NCBI GenBank assembly: GCA_966248875.1
Contig: CBINBI010000023.1
Location: 1 to 42,991, forward strand
Length of the DNA stretch: 42,991 nucleotides
From: Dokdonella_A sp966248875
Lineage (GTDB): Bacteria; Pseudomonadota; Gammaproteobacteria; Xanthomonadales; Rhodanobacteraceae
Reading direction: 5' to 3'
The notes under the pieces were generated by a model that saw only the letters and a program-made list of their open reading frames with translations, was not told the origin of the DNA and searched no databases. Shown in pieces: positions 8,116 to 16,628 of the stretch. Both the position numbers and the translations under genes were made by a program. Each line of letters opens with the position of its first letter. The first letter of the stretch is position 1.

Positions 8116-11100
8116 TCACCCCGTCGAGGCGCGCAATCCTTCCACGAGCTTCGCGAGCCGCTTCGGCGACACGGTTGCCGCCGTCTTGAGCTCCTGTGCG
8201 AACGTCGACACGCGCAGCTCCTCGATGAGCCAGCGCAGCTCGTCGAGCGCGGGATCGTCGCCGCGCTCGGCACGCAGCTTCAGGTAGTCGCGCCAGTAGA
8301 GCTGCACGGCCAGCATGCGGGCCTGGTCGCGTGCGGGATCGTGACGCAGGCGCTCGGCGCGCAGCCGCATCGCGCGAAGATAGCGCGGGAAATGCGCGAG
8401 CCGCGCCTTCCCGGTCTGACGCACGAAACCCGGCGCCAGAAGCTCGGCGAGCTGATCGCGCAGATCGTCGTAGTTCGCACGCGCGAAGCCGAGCAGAGGC
8501 GGCTCCATCAGCGGCTTGAGCTCGGCGTAGCAGGCGATGATGTCCTCGACGATACCGAGGCGTTCCATTGCGGCTGCGAACAGCGCCCGCGCCAGCTCTT
8601 CGCGCGCGTGCTCGAAACCGGAGCGGCTTCGGATGTCGAGATCGCGCGCGGCGAGCAATTCGCGCAGCGCACCTTCGACGAGATCGGCACGCAACGCCTC
8701 GGCGCTGCCCAGCGGTGCCCACTTCAGCATGAGCGCGTTCTTGAGCGGCAACTGCCGCCGCGCGTGCTTGACCGCATCCGCGAGCGCCCGCCGCAGCAAC
8801 CGCTCCACGCCCGCGCGATGCGCCGCGCTCGCCTCGTCGCGCCGCTCGAAGACGCGCAGCGCGACGCTCTCGCCGAGATCGACCAGCGCGGGAAACGCGG
8901 TCAGCCCGCCGGGCGAGATCACGCGATCCGGAATCTCCTCGAAATCGAATGCATCGACGTCCTCGCGGGTCAGCTCGACGTCCGCGCGGCGCGAGAACGC
9001 GACACGCGCGGCACCCGTCCACTCGGCCTGGATCGCCGCGAGATCGCGACTCTCGGCGAGCGTGCGCCCCTGGTCGTCGTGAATGCGGAAGTTCATGCGC
9101 AGGTGCGCCGGCAGTGCAACGCCGGCGAAATCCGCGGCCGTGATCGCGACACCCGTGACGCGCGCCAGATATCCCGCGAGCGCCGACGCCAGCGGCTCGT
9201 CGCGAGCGGCTTCGCTCTCCGCAAACGCGCGCGCGAAATCCGGAGCCGGCACGAAATTGCGGCGCAGCGCCTTAGGCAACGCGCGGATCAGCTCGGCAAC
9301 CTTCTCCTCCAGCATGCCCGGCACCAGCCACTCGCAGCGCGCCGCGGACACCGCGTTGACCAGCGCGAGCGGTACGTGCAGTGTCACGCCGTCGGCGGGA
9401 TCACCCGGAACGAAGCGATACGCGAGACGCAGCTTGTGCCCGGCGACATCGAGACTCGACGGAAACTCGCGCGCGCCGATCGAGGGCGGCTCGGCCAGCA
9501 CGTCGGCGAGCGACCAGTGCAACGCAGCCTGCTGCTGCGGTGTCGCGCCGCGATACCACGCATCGAGCGATGCGCTCGTGTGGATATGCTCGGGCAGCTT
9601 GCCGGCGAAGAACGTGGCGAGTGCCTCCTCCTCGCGCACGAGGCCGGCGCGGCGTCGCTTCGCCTCGAGCTCGCGCGCCTCGGCGAGCACGCGCGCGTTC
9701 GCGCGCACGAAGTCCGTGCGCACATCGATCTCGCCGCGCGCGAGCGCCTCGCGCAGAAACACCTCGTGGGCGAGCTTCGGATCCTGCTTGCCGAACGTCA
9801 CTGCGCGCTTCTCGACCAGCGTGAGGCCGAACAGCGTCACCTGCTCGTAGGCCACGACCGCGCCGCGCCGGCGCGACCAGTGCACGTCGCGCCAGGTCCT
9901 GCGGACGAGATGCGCGGCCTGCTGCTCGATCCAGGTCGGTTCGATCCGCGCACAAAGCAATCCGTACACTTTTTGCAGGTCGAGGATCTGCCCCGCGAGC
10001 ACCCAGGGCGGCTGCGCCTTCGCCAGCACCGAGCCCGGAAAGATCGAAAAGCTGCGCTCGCGCGTGCTGCGGTAGTTGCCGCGCTCGGTCCTCAGCCCTA
10101 CCTGCGTCGGCCATCCCGACAGGAGACAGCGGTGCACTGCTTCGTACCTGTCCGCCTCCGTTTTTGAGCTCTCCGCTTCAGGGGGCGGGCCTGGGTGGGA
10201 TTGCTGTTTGCGCGCCGATCGATCTCTGCGCGACGCGGACGCGGCTTTCGCCTTGAAGGAAGCGGAATCTGGTTGCGGCTTGTCGAGCGTCCACTTCAGT
10301 TCGTCGGTCACGAGCAACAGAAGCTGCCGATGCAGCTCGCGCCACTCGCGCATGCGCAGGAACGACAGGAAGTGCTCCTCGCACCACGCGCGCAGTTTCG
10401 ACTGGGTGAGATCCTCGTGTGCCGCGGTGTATGCGGCCCAGAGCTTCAGCACGCCCGCGAAGTCGGACTTCGGATCGGCGAACGCCGCGTGCGCCTGGTC
10501 GGCTGCCTGGCGCGCGTCGGTCGGCCGCTCGCGCGGATCCTGGATGCTGAGAAACGACACCAGCCCGAGCAACTCGCGCAACACGCCGCGCGTTTCGGCT
10601 TCGATCAGCATGCGCCCGAGCGCGACGTCGATCGGCAGCCGCGCAAGCGTGCGCCCGATCGCCGTGAGCCGCTTCTCGCCGTCGATCGCGCCGATCTCGG
10701 CGAGGCGGCGGTAGCCGTCGCCGATCGCACGCTCCGACGGCGCCTCGACGAACGGAAACGCGGCGACGTCGCCGAGCCTCAGCGCGAGCATGCGCAGGAT
10801 CACGCCGGCGAGCGACGAGCGCAGGATCTCGGGATCCGTATAGCGCGGCCGCTGCAGGTAATCGTCCTCGCTGTACAGGCGAAAGCAGACGCCCGGACCG
10901 ACGCGGCCGCAGCGACCCTTGCGCTGATCCGCCGCGGCCTGCGAGATCGGCTCGACGTGCAGCCGCTCGAGCTGGTTGCGCTGGCTGTAGCGCTTGACGC
11001 GTGCTGTGCCGGTATCGATGACGTAGCGGATGCGCGGCACCGTCAGCGAAGTCTCGGCGACGTTCGTCGCGAGGACGATGCGCCGCTGCGGACCCGGCCG

Positions 11101-12084
11101 GAACACGCGATCCTGCTCGGCGGCCGAGAGCCGCGCGTACAGCGCGAGCACCTCGGTCTCGCGATATTTGCGGCGCGAGAGTGCAAGGTGCGCGTCGCGG
11201 ATCTCGCGCTCGCCCGGCAGGAACACGAGCACGTCGCCACGCGGGTCCTCGGCGGTGATCTCGTCGGCCGCCGCGACGATCTGCTCGGCGATGCCGGCTT
11301 CGCCGCGCTCGGGTGGGGGACGCCATCTCACCTCCACCGGATACGCGCGACCTTCGACTTCGACCACCGGCGCGTTGCCGAAATGCTCCGCGAAGCGCGC
11401 CGTGTCGATCGTCGCCGACGTCACGATGAGCTTGAGGTCGCGCCGCTTCGCCAGCAGGCGCTTCAGGTAGCCGAGCAGGAAATCGATGTTGAGGCTGCGC
11501 TCGTGCGCCTCGTCCAGGATGATCGTGTCGTAGGCAGCGAGCCAGGGATCCGATTGCGTCTCGGCCAGCAGGATGCCGTCGGTCATGAACTTGATCAGCG
11601 ACGCATCGGAGACCTGGTCCGCGAAGCGCACCTGGAACCCTACGAGATCGCCGACCGCGCTGCCCAGCTCGCTGGCGACGCGGCGCGCGACTGCCCGCGC
11701 CGCGATGCGGCGCGGCTGCGTGCAGCCGATCAGGCCGGCGGCACCGCGGCCCGCGGCTAGGCAGAGCTTGGGCAACTGCGTCGTCTTCCCCGAGCCGGTC
11801 TCGCCGGCGAGCACGACGACCTGATGCGCGCGGATCAGGCGCACGATCTCGTCCGCTTTCGCACTGATCGGCAGGCTTGCGTCCAGCGCGATCTCGGGCA
11901 CGCGCGCGGCACGCGCGGCACGGCGGGCGGCGGAGGCATCGATCTCCGCGCGCAGCGCGGCGATCGCCTCGCCCGACGGCGCCGGACGCGCGGACGCGAG
12001 CCGCCGCCAGCGCGCCAGGAGGCGACCGAAATCGCGCGCCATGACCTCATCGAGCGCGGCGCGCAGGGACGAAAGATCGGACAT
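8116..12084 (-). CDS. hrpA: ATP-dependent RNA helicase HrpA (DEAH box)
   Basis: The product, 1322 residues from the ATG at 12084, matches full-length HrpA (about 1300). Helicase motifs appear in order: GETGSGKT (94-101, Walker A), DEAH (191-194), SAT (in VTSATIDTARF), and the motif VI region QRKGRCGRVGPG. Helicase-associated and OB-fold domains and the long HrpA C-terminal DUF3418 region follow. HrpA proteins act on RNA and rescue collided or stalled ribosomes. Around residues 600-650 there is a low-complexity Lys/Arg/Ser/Pro-rich linker (FKAKAASASRRDRSARKQQS…), probably disordered. A TTG three codons upstream also opens the frame; the ATG is preferred. A GATAAT -10 candidate lies at 12098-12093. 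The gene is divergent from dps. Confidence 0.95.
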   Translation of the reverse strand: MSDLSSLRAALDEVMARDFGRLLARWRRLASARPAPSGEAIAALRAEIDASAARRAARAARVPEIALDASLPISAKADEIVRLIRAHQVVVLAGETGSGKTTQLPKLCLAAGRGAAGLIGCTQPRRIAARAVARRVASELGSAVGDLVGFQVRFADQVSDASLIKFMTDGILLAETQSDPWLAAYDTIILDEAHERSLNIDFLLGYLKRLLAKRRDLKLIVTSATIDTARFAEHFGNAPVVEVEGRAYPVEVRWRPPPERGEAGIAEQIVAAADEITAEDPRGDVLVFLPGEREIRDAHLALSRRKYRETEVLALYARLSAAEQDRVFRPGPQRRIVLATNVAETSLTVPRIRYVIDTGTARVKRYSQRNQLERLHVEPISQAAADQRKGRCGRVGPGVCFRLYSEDDYLQRPRYTDPEILRSSLAGVILRMLALRLGDVAAFPFVEAPSERAIGDGYRRLAEIGAIDGEKRLTAIGRTLARLPIDVALGRMLIEAETRGVLRELLGLVSFLSIQDPRERPTDARQAADQAHAAFADPKSDFAGVLKLWAAYTAAHEDLTQSKLRAWCEEHFLSFLRMREWRELHRQLLLLVTDELKWTLDKPQPDSASFKAKAASASRRDRSARKQQSHPGPPPEAESSKTEADRYEAVHRCLLSGWPTQVGLRTERGNYRSTRERSFSIFPGSVLAKAQPPWVLAGQILDLQKVYGLLCARIEPTWIEQQAAHLVRRTWRDVHWSRRRGAVVAYEQVTLFGLTLVEKRAVTFGKQDPKLAHEVFLREALARGEIDVRTDFVRANARVLAEARELEAKRRRAGLVREEEALATFFAGKLPEHIHTSASLDAWYRGATPQQQAALHWSLADVLAEPPSIGAREFPSSLDVAGHKLRLAYRFVPGDPADGVTLHVPLALVNAVSAARCEWLVPGMLEEKVAELIRALPKALRRNFVPAPDFARAFAESEAARDEPLASALAGYLARVTGVAITAADFAGVALPAHLRMNFRIHDDQGRTLAESRDLAAIQAEWTGAARVAFSRRADVELTREDVDAFDFEEIPDRVISPGGLTAFPALVDLGESVALRVFERRDEASAAHRAGVERLLRRALADAVKHARRQLPLKNALMLKWAPLGSAEALRADLVEGALRELLAARDLDIRSRSGFEHAREELARALFAAAMERLGIVEDIIACYAELKPLMEPPLLGFARANYDDLRDQLAELLAPGFVRQTGKARLAHFPRYLRAMRLRAERLRHDPARDQARMLAVQLYWRDYLKLRAERGDDPALDELRWLIEELRVSTFAQELKTAATVSPKRLAKLVEGLRASTG

Positions 12085-12127
12085 CGGATGCAATTATCGC
12101 GGGCGGAACGCCCTCGCAGGAGGCATG

Positions 12128-12164
12128 ATAGTTAGGATCAATCGCCGGCATTCGCAAGTTCGAT
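12128..12164 (+). promoter_or_regulatory. Candidate OxyR operator upstream of dps
   Basis: The sequence reads ATAG-N7-CAAT-N7-ATTC-N7-CGAT with exact 7-base spacers. The OxyR consensus is ATAG-N7-CTAT-N7-ATAG-N7-CTAT, so 12 of 16 core bases match with perfect phasing, and the first half also keeps the internal T and A of ATAGnTnnnAnCTAT. It ends immediately before a weak -35 (TTCCAT, 12165-12170), 17 bp from a weak -10 (TAGGTT, 12188-12193). This is the usual activator position for OxyR. No oxyR gene is in the window. Confidence 0.55.
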
Positions 12165-12222
12165 TTCCATCGATCGCGCCGCCGCGCTAGGTTGGCGGCG
12201 CCAACGCCAAGGAGAAGGGATC

Positions 12223-12690
12223 ATGAGCATCGACATCGGCATCGCCAAGAAGGACCGCGAGAGCATCGCGAAGAACCTCTCCAAGCTGCTCGCGGACACC
12301 TATTCGCTTTATCTCAAGACGCACAATTTCCACTGGAACGTCACCGGCCCGATGTTCAACACGCTGCACCTCATGTTCGAGACGCAGTACAACGAGCTCT
12401 GGACCGCCGCCGACCTGATCGCCGAGCGCATCCGCGCTCTGGACGTCTACGCGCCGGGCTCGTACACGCAATTCGGCAAGCTGACCTCGATCAAGGAGGA
12501 GACCGGCGTGCCCGACTGGAAGGAAATGGTGCAGCAGCTCGTCGAAGGCCACGAAACCGCCGCCCGCACCGGCCGCGAAGTGTTCCGCGTCGCCGATAAG
12601 GCCGACGACCAGCCGACCGCAGACCTCGCCACGCAGCGGCTGCAGGAACACGAAAAGACGGCCTGGATGCTGCGCTCGCTGCTGAAGTAG
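12223..12690 (+). CDS. dps: Dps family DNA-binding / ferritin-like protein
   Basis: This 155-residue protein protects DNA under oxidative stress and starvation by oxidising and storing iron in a dodecamer. The intersubunit ferroxidase signature is complete: THNFHWNVTGPMF followed by LHLMFETQYNEL (about residues 37-66), giving the His, His, Asp/Glu ligands. Length is typical. There is a strong ribosome site (AAGGAG) about 10 bases before the ATG. The N-terminus is short and only mildly basic, so DNA binding may be weak, as in some Dps proteins. An OxyR-like operator lies about 60-95 bp upstream, which fits peroxide induction. The gene is monocistronic, followed by 570 bp of non-coding repeats. 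Confidence 0.95.
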   Translation: MSIDIGIAKKDRESIAKNLSKLLADTYSLYLKTHNFHWNVTGPMFNTLHLMFETQYNELWTAADLIAERIRALDVYAPGSYTQFGKLTSIKEETGVPDWKEMVQQLVEGHETAARTGREVFRVADKADDQPTADLATQRLQEHEKTAWMLRSLLK

Positions 12691-12766
12691 CGGCTGGATC
12701 GGATCCCTCCCCTTCCTTCTCGCCGCACGAGAGGCAGGTAGTGGCGCTTCGGCATCGACGGAAGGT

Positions 12767-12801
12767 GCTGGGTCCGCGTTTCCGCGGGGACGACGAGGTG
12801 G
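12767..12801 (+). repeat. Copy 1 of the GCTGGGTCC…CGCGGGG.CGACGA repeat
   Basis: This stretch matches 30687-30721: both begin GCTGGGTCC, have CGCG-centred inverted arms, continue into CGCGGGG-CGACGA and end GTGG. This copy has lost two bases and gained one in the stem, so its hairpin is imperfect. The family resembles the short 'CCCCGCG…CGCGGGG' intergenic repeats of proteobacteria. Confidence 0.6.
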
Positions 12802-12885
12802 AGGCTGAGCGTTCGTTCTGCGCGTGCTTCCGCTCCTGCTTCTACAGTAGAAACTGCCGCATTTTGCTCTCTGGGTACCTCTCGG

Positions 12886-13140
12886 TCGCGGCGAGCGGGT
12901 GAAGGAAAAGCCGCGCAGCGGTGGCCGGCAGGAGGCCGGGCAGTACGCTGTCAGTACATGGATGTACTGTCAGCGAACCCCGCAGCCCGCTCGCGAAGTC
13001 GCGCGGGCATGGACGCCCGCGTAACCGCGGCCGCGAGGGTGTCCTTTCTCTTGATTACTTCTCTTTGGGCAAGCAAAGAGCAGAAACTCGTCGGCCAGGA
13101 TGGCCGACGAAAAAACACAGGGACTGAGCCGGCCTCGCGA
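12886..13140 (+). repeat. Dispersed repeat element with two hairpins (boundaries approximate)
   Basis: Two structured parts mark it. Bases 12947-12974 are a palindrome centred on GG: CAGTACAT / ATGTACTG perfect, extended by GCTG/CAGC across one mismatch. Bases 13061-13080 form CTCTTTG-GGCAAG-CAAAGAG, preceded by GTCCTTTCTCTTGATTACTT. The second part closely resembles a repeat found in many copies in Xanthomonadaceae and other proteobacteria, which is often mis-annotated as small proteins reading KRSNQEKGHP on the opposite strand. The recognition rests on memory of that family; ends are estimated. Confidence 0.6.
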
Positions 13141-13226
13141 AATCCTCAGCAAGCAAGACAATCATAGGCATTGAGCCCTCGCTGCCGCGCGGACGACGAA
13201 ACACAGCGCCCAGCGCCAGCACAAAG

Positions 13227-13246
13227 GATTCCGGCCCGCCGGAATC
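13227..13246. repeat. GATTCCGGC/GCCGGAATC palindrome downstream of the ThrE gene
   Basis: A 9-bp perfect stem with a 2-base loop (CC, 13236-13237). It sits 13 bp beyond the ThrE stop, so it may act as a 3' hairpin; only a short CTTT follows on the minus strand. Its arms match the repeat at 8036-8055. Confidence 0.6.
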
Positions 13247-13259
13247 ACCTACCCCGCCC

Positions 13260-14513
13260 TCAAAGCTTCCGCCGCGGCGGCACCAGCAAGTCCCCGAACA
13301 AGAGCCCCGCGACGATCGACACGAGCAGCGTCACCAGCGTGATCGCGGTGTCGAGGCCCAGCAGCACGTCGCGCTCGAACACGAAGCTCAAGGTCCGGAA
13401 ACCGACGCTGCCCGGCACCAGCAGGATGATGCCGGGCTCGCGCACGAGCGCGCCGGGCCGCTGCGCCAGCCGCGCGAACAGGTTGCTCGCCGCGCCGATG
13501 ACGAGGCTGCCGAGAAAGACGCCGAACGCGGGCGCGACGTAGGCGCCGCCGAGCTGCGTGCAGGCGTAGCCGAGCAGCACCGATCCGACCACGACGGGCA
13601 CGTAGCGGCGCGGCGAGCGGAACAACACGGCGAACGCGAAGGCCGCCGCGAACACGGCGAGCCATTCGGTCCAGCGCGGCACCGCGGCTTCCGCGTCCGG
13701 CAGCGGCACGAGCCCGAGCAAGGTGCAGAGCTGCGTCGCGGCGACGGCGCCGAAGGCGAGCTTCAGGAGCGTCGCAACCGCGCCCATCATGCGCGCAGTG
13801 CCGGAAATGAGGTGCTGGCTCGAAAGCTCGCGCACGGCCGTGGTCAGCGTGAGGCCGGGCATCAGCACGATGAGGCTCGCGATGACGACCGAGCGCACCG
13901 CGATCGGCATGACGTACACGGCGACGACGATCGCGATCACCGTCGCGACCAGCGCGGAGATCGCGTCCGAAGCCGCGGCGATGTTCGGCCGCTCGATCGA
14001 GAGCAGGTACACGACGCCGATCAGCACGCCGATCAGCGCCGCCGTTGCGACGCCGGCCCAGCCGGTGTGCAGGATCGCGGCGATGCTGCCGGCCGAGATC
14101 GCGTAGCTCGCCACCAGCCAGGCGCGGTGCGTCGCGCGCATCGAGGCGCGGAACTCACGCAGGCGGCGGCGCCCCGCGGCGAGGTCGAGTCGCCCGTCGA
14201 TGACCTGGTCCGCGATCTCGTCGACCTGGCACAAGCGCTTCAGATCGACCGAGCCCGGCGGAAGGCGCACCACCTGTGTCATGTCCGCAAGACCGTCCTC
14301 GCGCGCCGGATCGGAGAACGACATCACAATCGAGGTCGGCGTCGACAGCACGTTGCACGAGAGCCCGAGGCGCGCGCTGACGAGATTGATCACGTCTTCC
14401 AGGCGCGGCGCCGCCGTGCCGTATTCGTGCAGGCGCTTGGCGAGATCGACGACGAAGCCGATGCGAATCTGGAGGGGCGCGCTGGCGCCGGTGTCCTGGT
14501 CCATGTCCGGCAT
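13260..14513 (-). CDS. Threonine/serine exporter family protein (ThrE-like)
   Basis: This 417-residue membrane protein has the two-part ThrE architecture in one chain: an N-terminal ThrE domain (PF06738 type, about 15-255) starting with a cytoplasmic region (FVVDLAKRLHEYGTAAPRLE), followed by a DUF3815-type second domain (about 280-410). About ten hydrophobic segments are visible. The glycine-rich VMPGLTLTTAVREL segment near residue 215 is typical. In Corynebacterium ThrE exports threonine and serine; the substrate here is inferred. Two ATGs (14513 and 14504) lie close together. Only 45 bp separate it from the divergent EamA gene, so the two promoters must overlap. Confidence 0.88.
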   Translation of the reverse strand: MPDMDQDTGASAPLQIRIGFVVDLAKRLHEYGTAAPRLEDVINLVSARLGLSCNVLSTPTSIVMSFSDPAREDGLADMTQVVRLPPGSVDLKRLCQVDEIADQVIDGRLDLAAGRRRLREFRASMRATHRAWLVASYAISAGSIAAILHTGWAGVATAALIGVLIGVVYLLSIERPNIAAASDAISALVATVIAIVVAVYVMPIAVRSVVIASLIVLMPGLTLTTAVRELSSQHLISGTARMMGAVATLLKLAFGAVAATQLCTLLGLVPLPDAEAAVPRWTEWLAVFAAAFAFAVLFRSPRRYVPVVVGSVLLGYACTQLGGAYVAPAFGVFLGSLVIGAASNLFARLAQRPGALVREPGIILLVPGSVGFRTLSFVFERDVLLGLDTAITLVTLLVSIVAGLLFGDLLVPPRRKL

Positions 14514-14558
14514 AATGCCGCGCTTCGGCGCCGCCGTGGGGCGCCGCGCGGAAATTCA

Positions 14559-15440
14559 ATGGGAATCGGCGAAGCCTGCTCCATCGGCGCCGCGCTGTCG
14601 TGGGCCGGCGGCGTGATCGTCTACAAGCGCCTCGGCGAGTCGCTGCCGCCGCTGCCGCTGAACCTGATCAAGAACCTGCTGGTGCTCGGCATGATCGCGC
14701 CGACCGTGCTGCTGGTGCATGGTGCCGGGCTGCCGTCGCTGCCGTCGTCCGCCATTGCGCTCGCGATCGCCTCCGGCGTGCTGGGCATCGCGCTCGCCGA
14801 CACGCTCTACTTCAAGGCGCTGAACACGCTCGGCGCGGGGCGCATGGGCATCGTCGGCAATTTCTACAGCCCGTTCGTGATCGTGCTGTCGTTCGCGTTC
14901 CTCGGCGAGCGCCTGAATGCATTGCAGCTCATCGGCTTCGCGCTGGTCAGCAGCGGCGTGCTGATCGTGAGCAGCCATGATCCGCAACGGCGTCTCTCCC
15001 TGCGCGAGCTGCGCCGGGGCGCGCTGTTCGGCGTCACCGCGGTCCTGCTGATGGCGTCGGCGATCGTCATGATCAAGCGTGTGCTCGAAGGCCAGCCCCT
15101 GCTCTGGATCGTGCTGTTGCGCCTCGTCGGCGGCGTCGCCGGCATGCTCGTGCTGTTCGCCTGGCGGCGCGAGCCGCTGCCGCTCCGCCGGCGCGGCGCG
15201 GTGCCGCTGCGTTGGCCGCTGCTGGTGCTCGCGGCATTTCTCGGCCAGTACGTGTCGATGGTGCTGTGGATGGCAGGCTACAAGTACACCGACGCGTCGG
15301 TCGCGGCGGTGCTCAACGAGACGGCATCGGTGTTCATCGTGCTGCTCGCCGCGCTGTTCCTGCGCGAGGGGCTCGATGCGCGCCGCCTCGCGGGCGTCGG
15401 CTGCACGCTGTCGGGCGTCGCCTGCATGCTGCTGGCGTGA
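14559..15440 (+). CDS. EamA/DMT-family transporter
   Basis: The 293-residue product has ten predicted membrane segments arranged as two EamA repeats (about 5-135 and 145-290). It starts with SIGAALSWAGGVIVYKRLG, and the second repeat contains YTDASVAAVLNETASVFIVL followed by LFLREGLDARRLAGVG, which matches the repeated 'A..L....P….L….L.E' pattern of drug/metabolite transporters. The ATG at 14559 is preceded by GGAA. The substrate cannot be told. It is divergent from the ThrE exporter and co-directional with the MCE operon 84 bp downstream, which has its own promoter candidate. Confidence 0.88.
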   Translation: MGIGEACSIGAALSWAGGVIVYKRLGESLPPLPLNLIKNLLVLGMIAPTVLLVHGAGLPSLPSSAIALAIASGVLGIALADTLYFKALNTLGAGRMGIVGNFYSPFVIVLSFAFLGERLNALQLIGFALVSSGVLIVSSHDPQRRLSLRELRRGALFGVTAVLLMASAIVMIKRVLEGQPLLWIVLLRLVGGVAGMLVLFAWRREPLPLRRRGAVPLRWPLLVLAAFLGQYVSMVLWMAGYKYTDASVAAVLNETASVFIVLLAALFLREGLDARRLAGVGCTLSGVACMLLA

Positions 15441-15508
15441 CCGGCGCCGGCCCGATTCGCATCGGCGCGGCGGGCTCGGCCGCGGAGTACCTCGGCGCGC
15501 CCGCGGCC

Positions 15509-15517
15509 TGCTAGCCT
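15509..15517 (+). promoter_or_regulatory. Extended -10 (TGCTAGCCT) before the MCE operon
   Basis: TGC-TAGCCT ends 7 bases before the ATG at 15525, so a transcript from it would be leaderless or nearly so. The same TGCTAGnCT pattern occurs before the transporter gene at 28.4 kb and before sodB. No clear -35. Confidence 0.4.
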
Positions 15518-15524
15518 TGCAGGC

Positions 15525-16628
15525 ATGGCGAGCCCCGGCACGGCGGACATCGAAGGCACGCGCATCGTCGCCGCGGGTGACTGGACGCTGGCGTGGGCGT
15601 CGGCACTGGGCCGGCGTGTCGGCGAACTGAAGCGGCGATCGCCCGGCGCTCCGGTCGACGCGAGCGGCATCGGACGACTCGATACGGCGGGGGCAGAATT
15701 GCTGCTCGAACTCGCACGCGACGCACGCGAAGGCATCCTCGGCCTCGACGCCGGACGCCGAGCGCTGGTCGATGCCGTCGCGAAAGCGCGGGCTTCGGCC
15801 ACGGCGAAGCCGCCGCATCGATCGCCGGGCATCGTCGTCCTGCTGGCGCGCACGGGCGCGGCCGTCGAATCGATCTGGCGCGACGCGGTCGCGCTGGTCG
15901 GCTTCATCGGCCTCATGCTGCAGACGCTGGCGCGCACGCTGCCGAATCCGCGGCGCTGGCGCCTCACTTCGCTGTCCTTCCACATCGAGCAGACCGGGCT
16001 CGATGCCGTGCCGATCGTCGCGCTCCTCAGCTTTCTGGTCGGCGCGGTGGTTGCGTTTCTCGGCGCGACGGTGCTGCGCGACTTCGGCGCGAGCGTGTTC
16101 ACCGTCGAGCTGGTCGGCTATTCGTTCCTGCGCGAGTTCGGCGTGCTGTTGACGGCGATCCTCATCGCCGGCCGCTCCGGCAGCGCGTTCACCGCGCAGA
16201 TCGGCTCGATGAAATCGCGCGAGGAGATCGACGCGATCCGCACGCTGGGCCTCGATCCGGTCGAGGTGCTGGTGCTGCCGCGCGCGCTGGCGCTGCTGGT
16301 GTCGATGCCGCTGCTGACCTTCGTCGCGATGCTGGCCGGCGTCATCGGGGGCGCGCTGGTCTGCATCTACGCGCTCGACATCTCGGCAGGCATGTTCCTG
16401 CAGCGCTTCCACGACACCGCCCGCATACGCCATTTCTGGGTCGGCATGAGCAAGGCGCCGCTGTTCGCGTTCCTGATCGCGGCGATCGGCTGCCTCGAAG
16501 GCTTCAAGGTGTCGGGCAGCGCCGAATCAGTCGGCGAGCACACGACTTCGAGCGTCGTGCAATCCATCTTCGTCGTGATCCTCATCGACGCGCTGGCGGC
16601 GATCTTCTTCATGGAGCTCGACGTATGA
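15525..16628 (+). CDS. mlaE: MlaE-family ABC permease with N-terminal STAS domain
   Basis: This 367-residue inner-membrane permease belongs to an MCE-type lipid transporter. Residues about 1-95 look like a STAS domain (IEGTRIVAAGDWTL, then DASGIGRLDTAGAELLLEL), the role filled by separate MlaB in E. coli. Residues about 110-367 are the MlaE domain, with FHIEQTGLDAVPIVALLSFL, VELVGYSFLREFGVLLTAIL and AGRSGSAFTAQIGSMK, the conserved core. Fused STAS-permeases are a known variant of this family. The stop codon overlaps the ATPase start (ATGA), showing translational coupling. Cargo is presumably phospholipid, inferred from the family. Confidence 0.93.
   Translation: MASPGTADIEGTRIVAAGDWTLAWASALGRRVGELKRRSPGAPVDASGIGRLDTAGAELLLELARDAREGILGLDAGRRALVDAVAKARASATAKPPHRSPGIVVLLARTGAAVESIWRDAVALVGFIGLMLQTLARTLPNPRRWRLTSLSFHIEQTGLDAVPIVALLSFLVGAVVAFLGATVLRDFGASVFTVELVGYSFLREFGVLLTAILIAGRSGSAFTAQIGSMKSREEIDAIRTLGLDPVEVLVLPRALALLVSMPLLTFVAMLAGVIGGALVCIYALDISAGMFLQRFHDTARIRHFWVGMSKAPLFAFLIAAIGCLEGFKVSGSAESVGEHTTSSVVQSIFVVILIDALAAIFFMELDV

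Larger units (their letters stand above)
12691..13259. other. Long non-coding gap filled with dispersed repeats
   Basis: Between dps and the minus-strand ThrE gene I see no credible gene: short open frames exist but lack ribosome sites and family features. The gap holds a copy of the GCTGGGTCC…GACGA repeat (12767-12801), a larger element with a GTAC-centred palindrome and a CTCTTTG hairpin (about 12886-13140), and a GATTCCGGC palindrome (13227-13246). Confidence 0.7.

Noticed and set aside
10195..11760. Long plus-strand open frame opposite hrpA
   Set aside because: It is antisense to HrpA helicase motifs, with no ribosome site or recognisable domain.
12921..13167. Small open frames in the gap after dps, on both strands
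   Set aside because: They fall within the dispersed repeat; similar translations are frequent false genes in other genomes.
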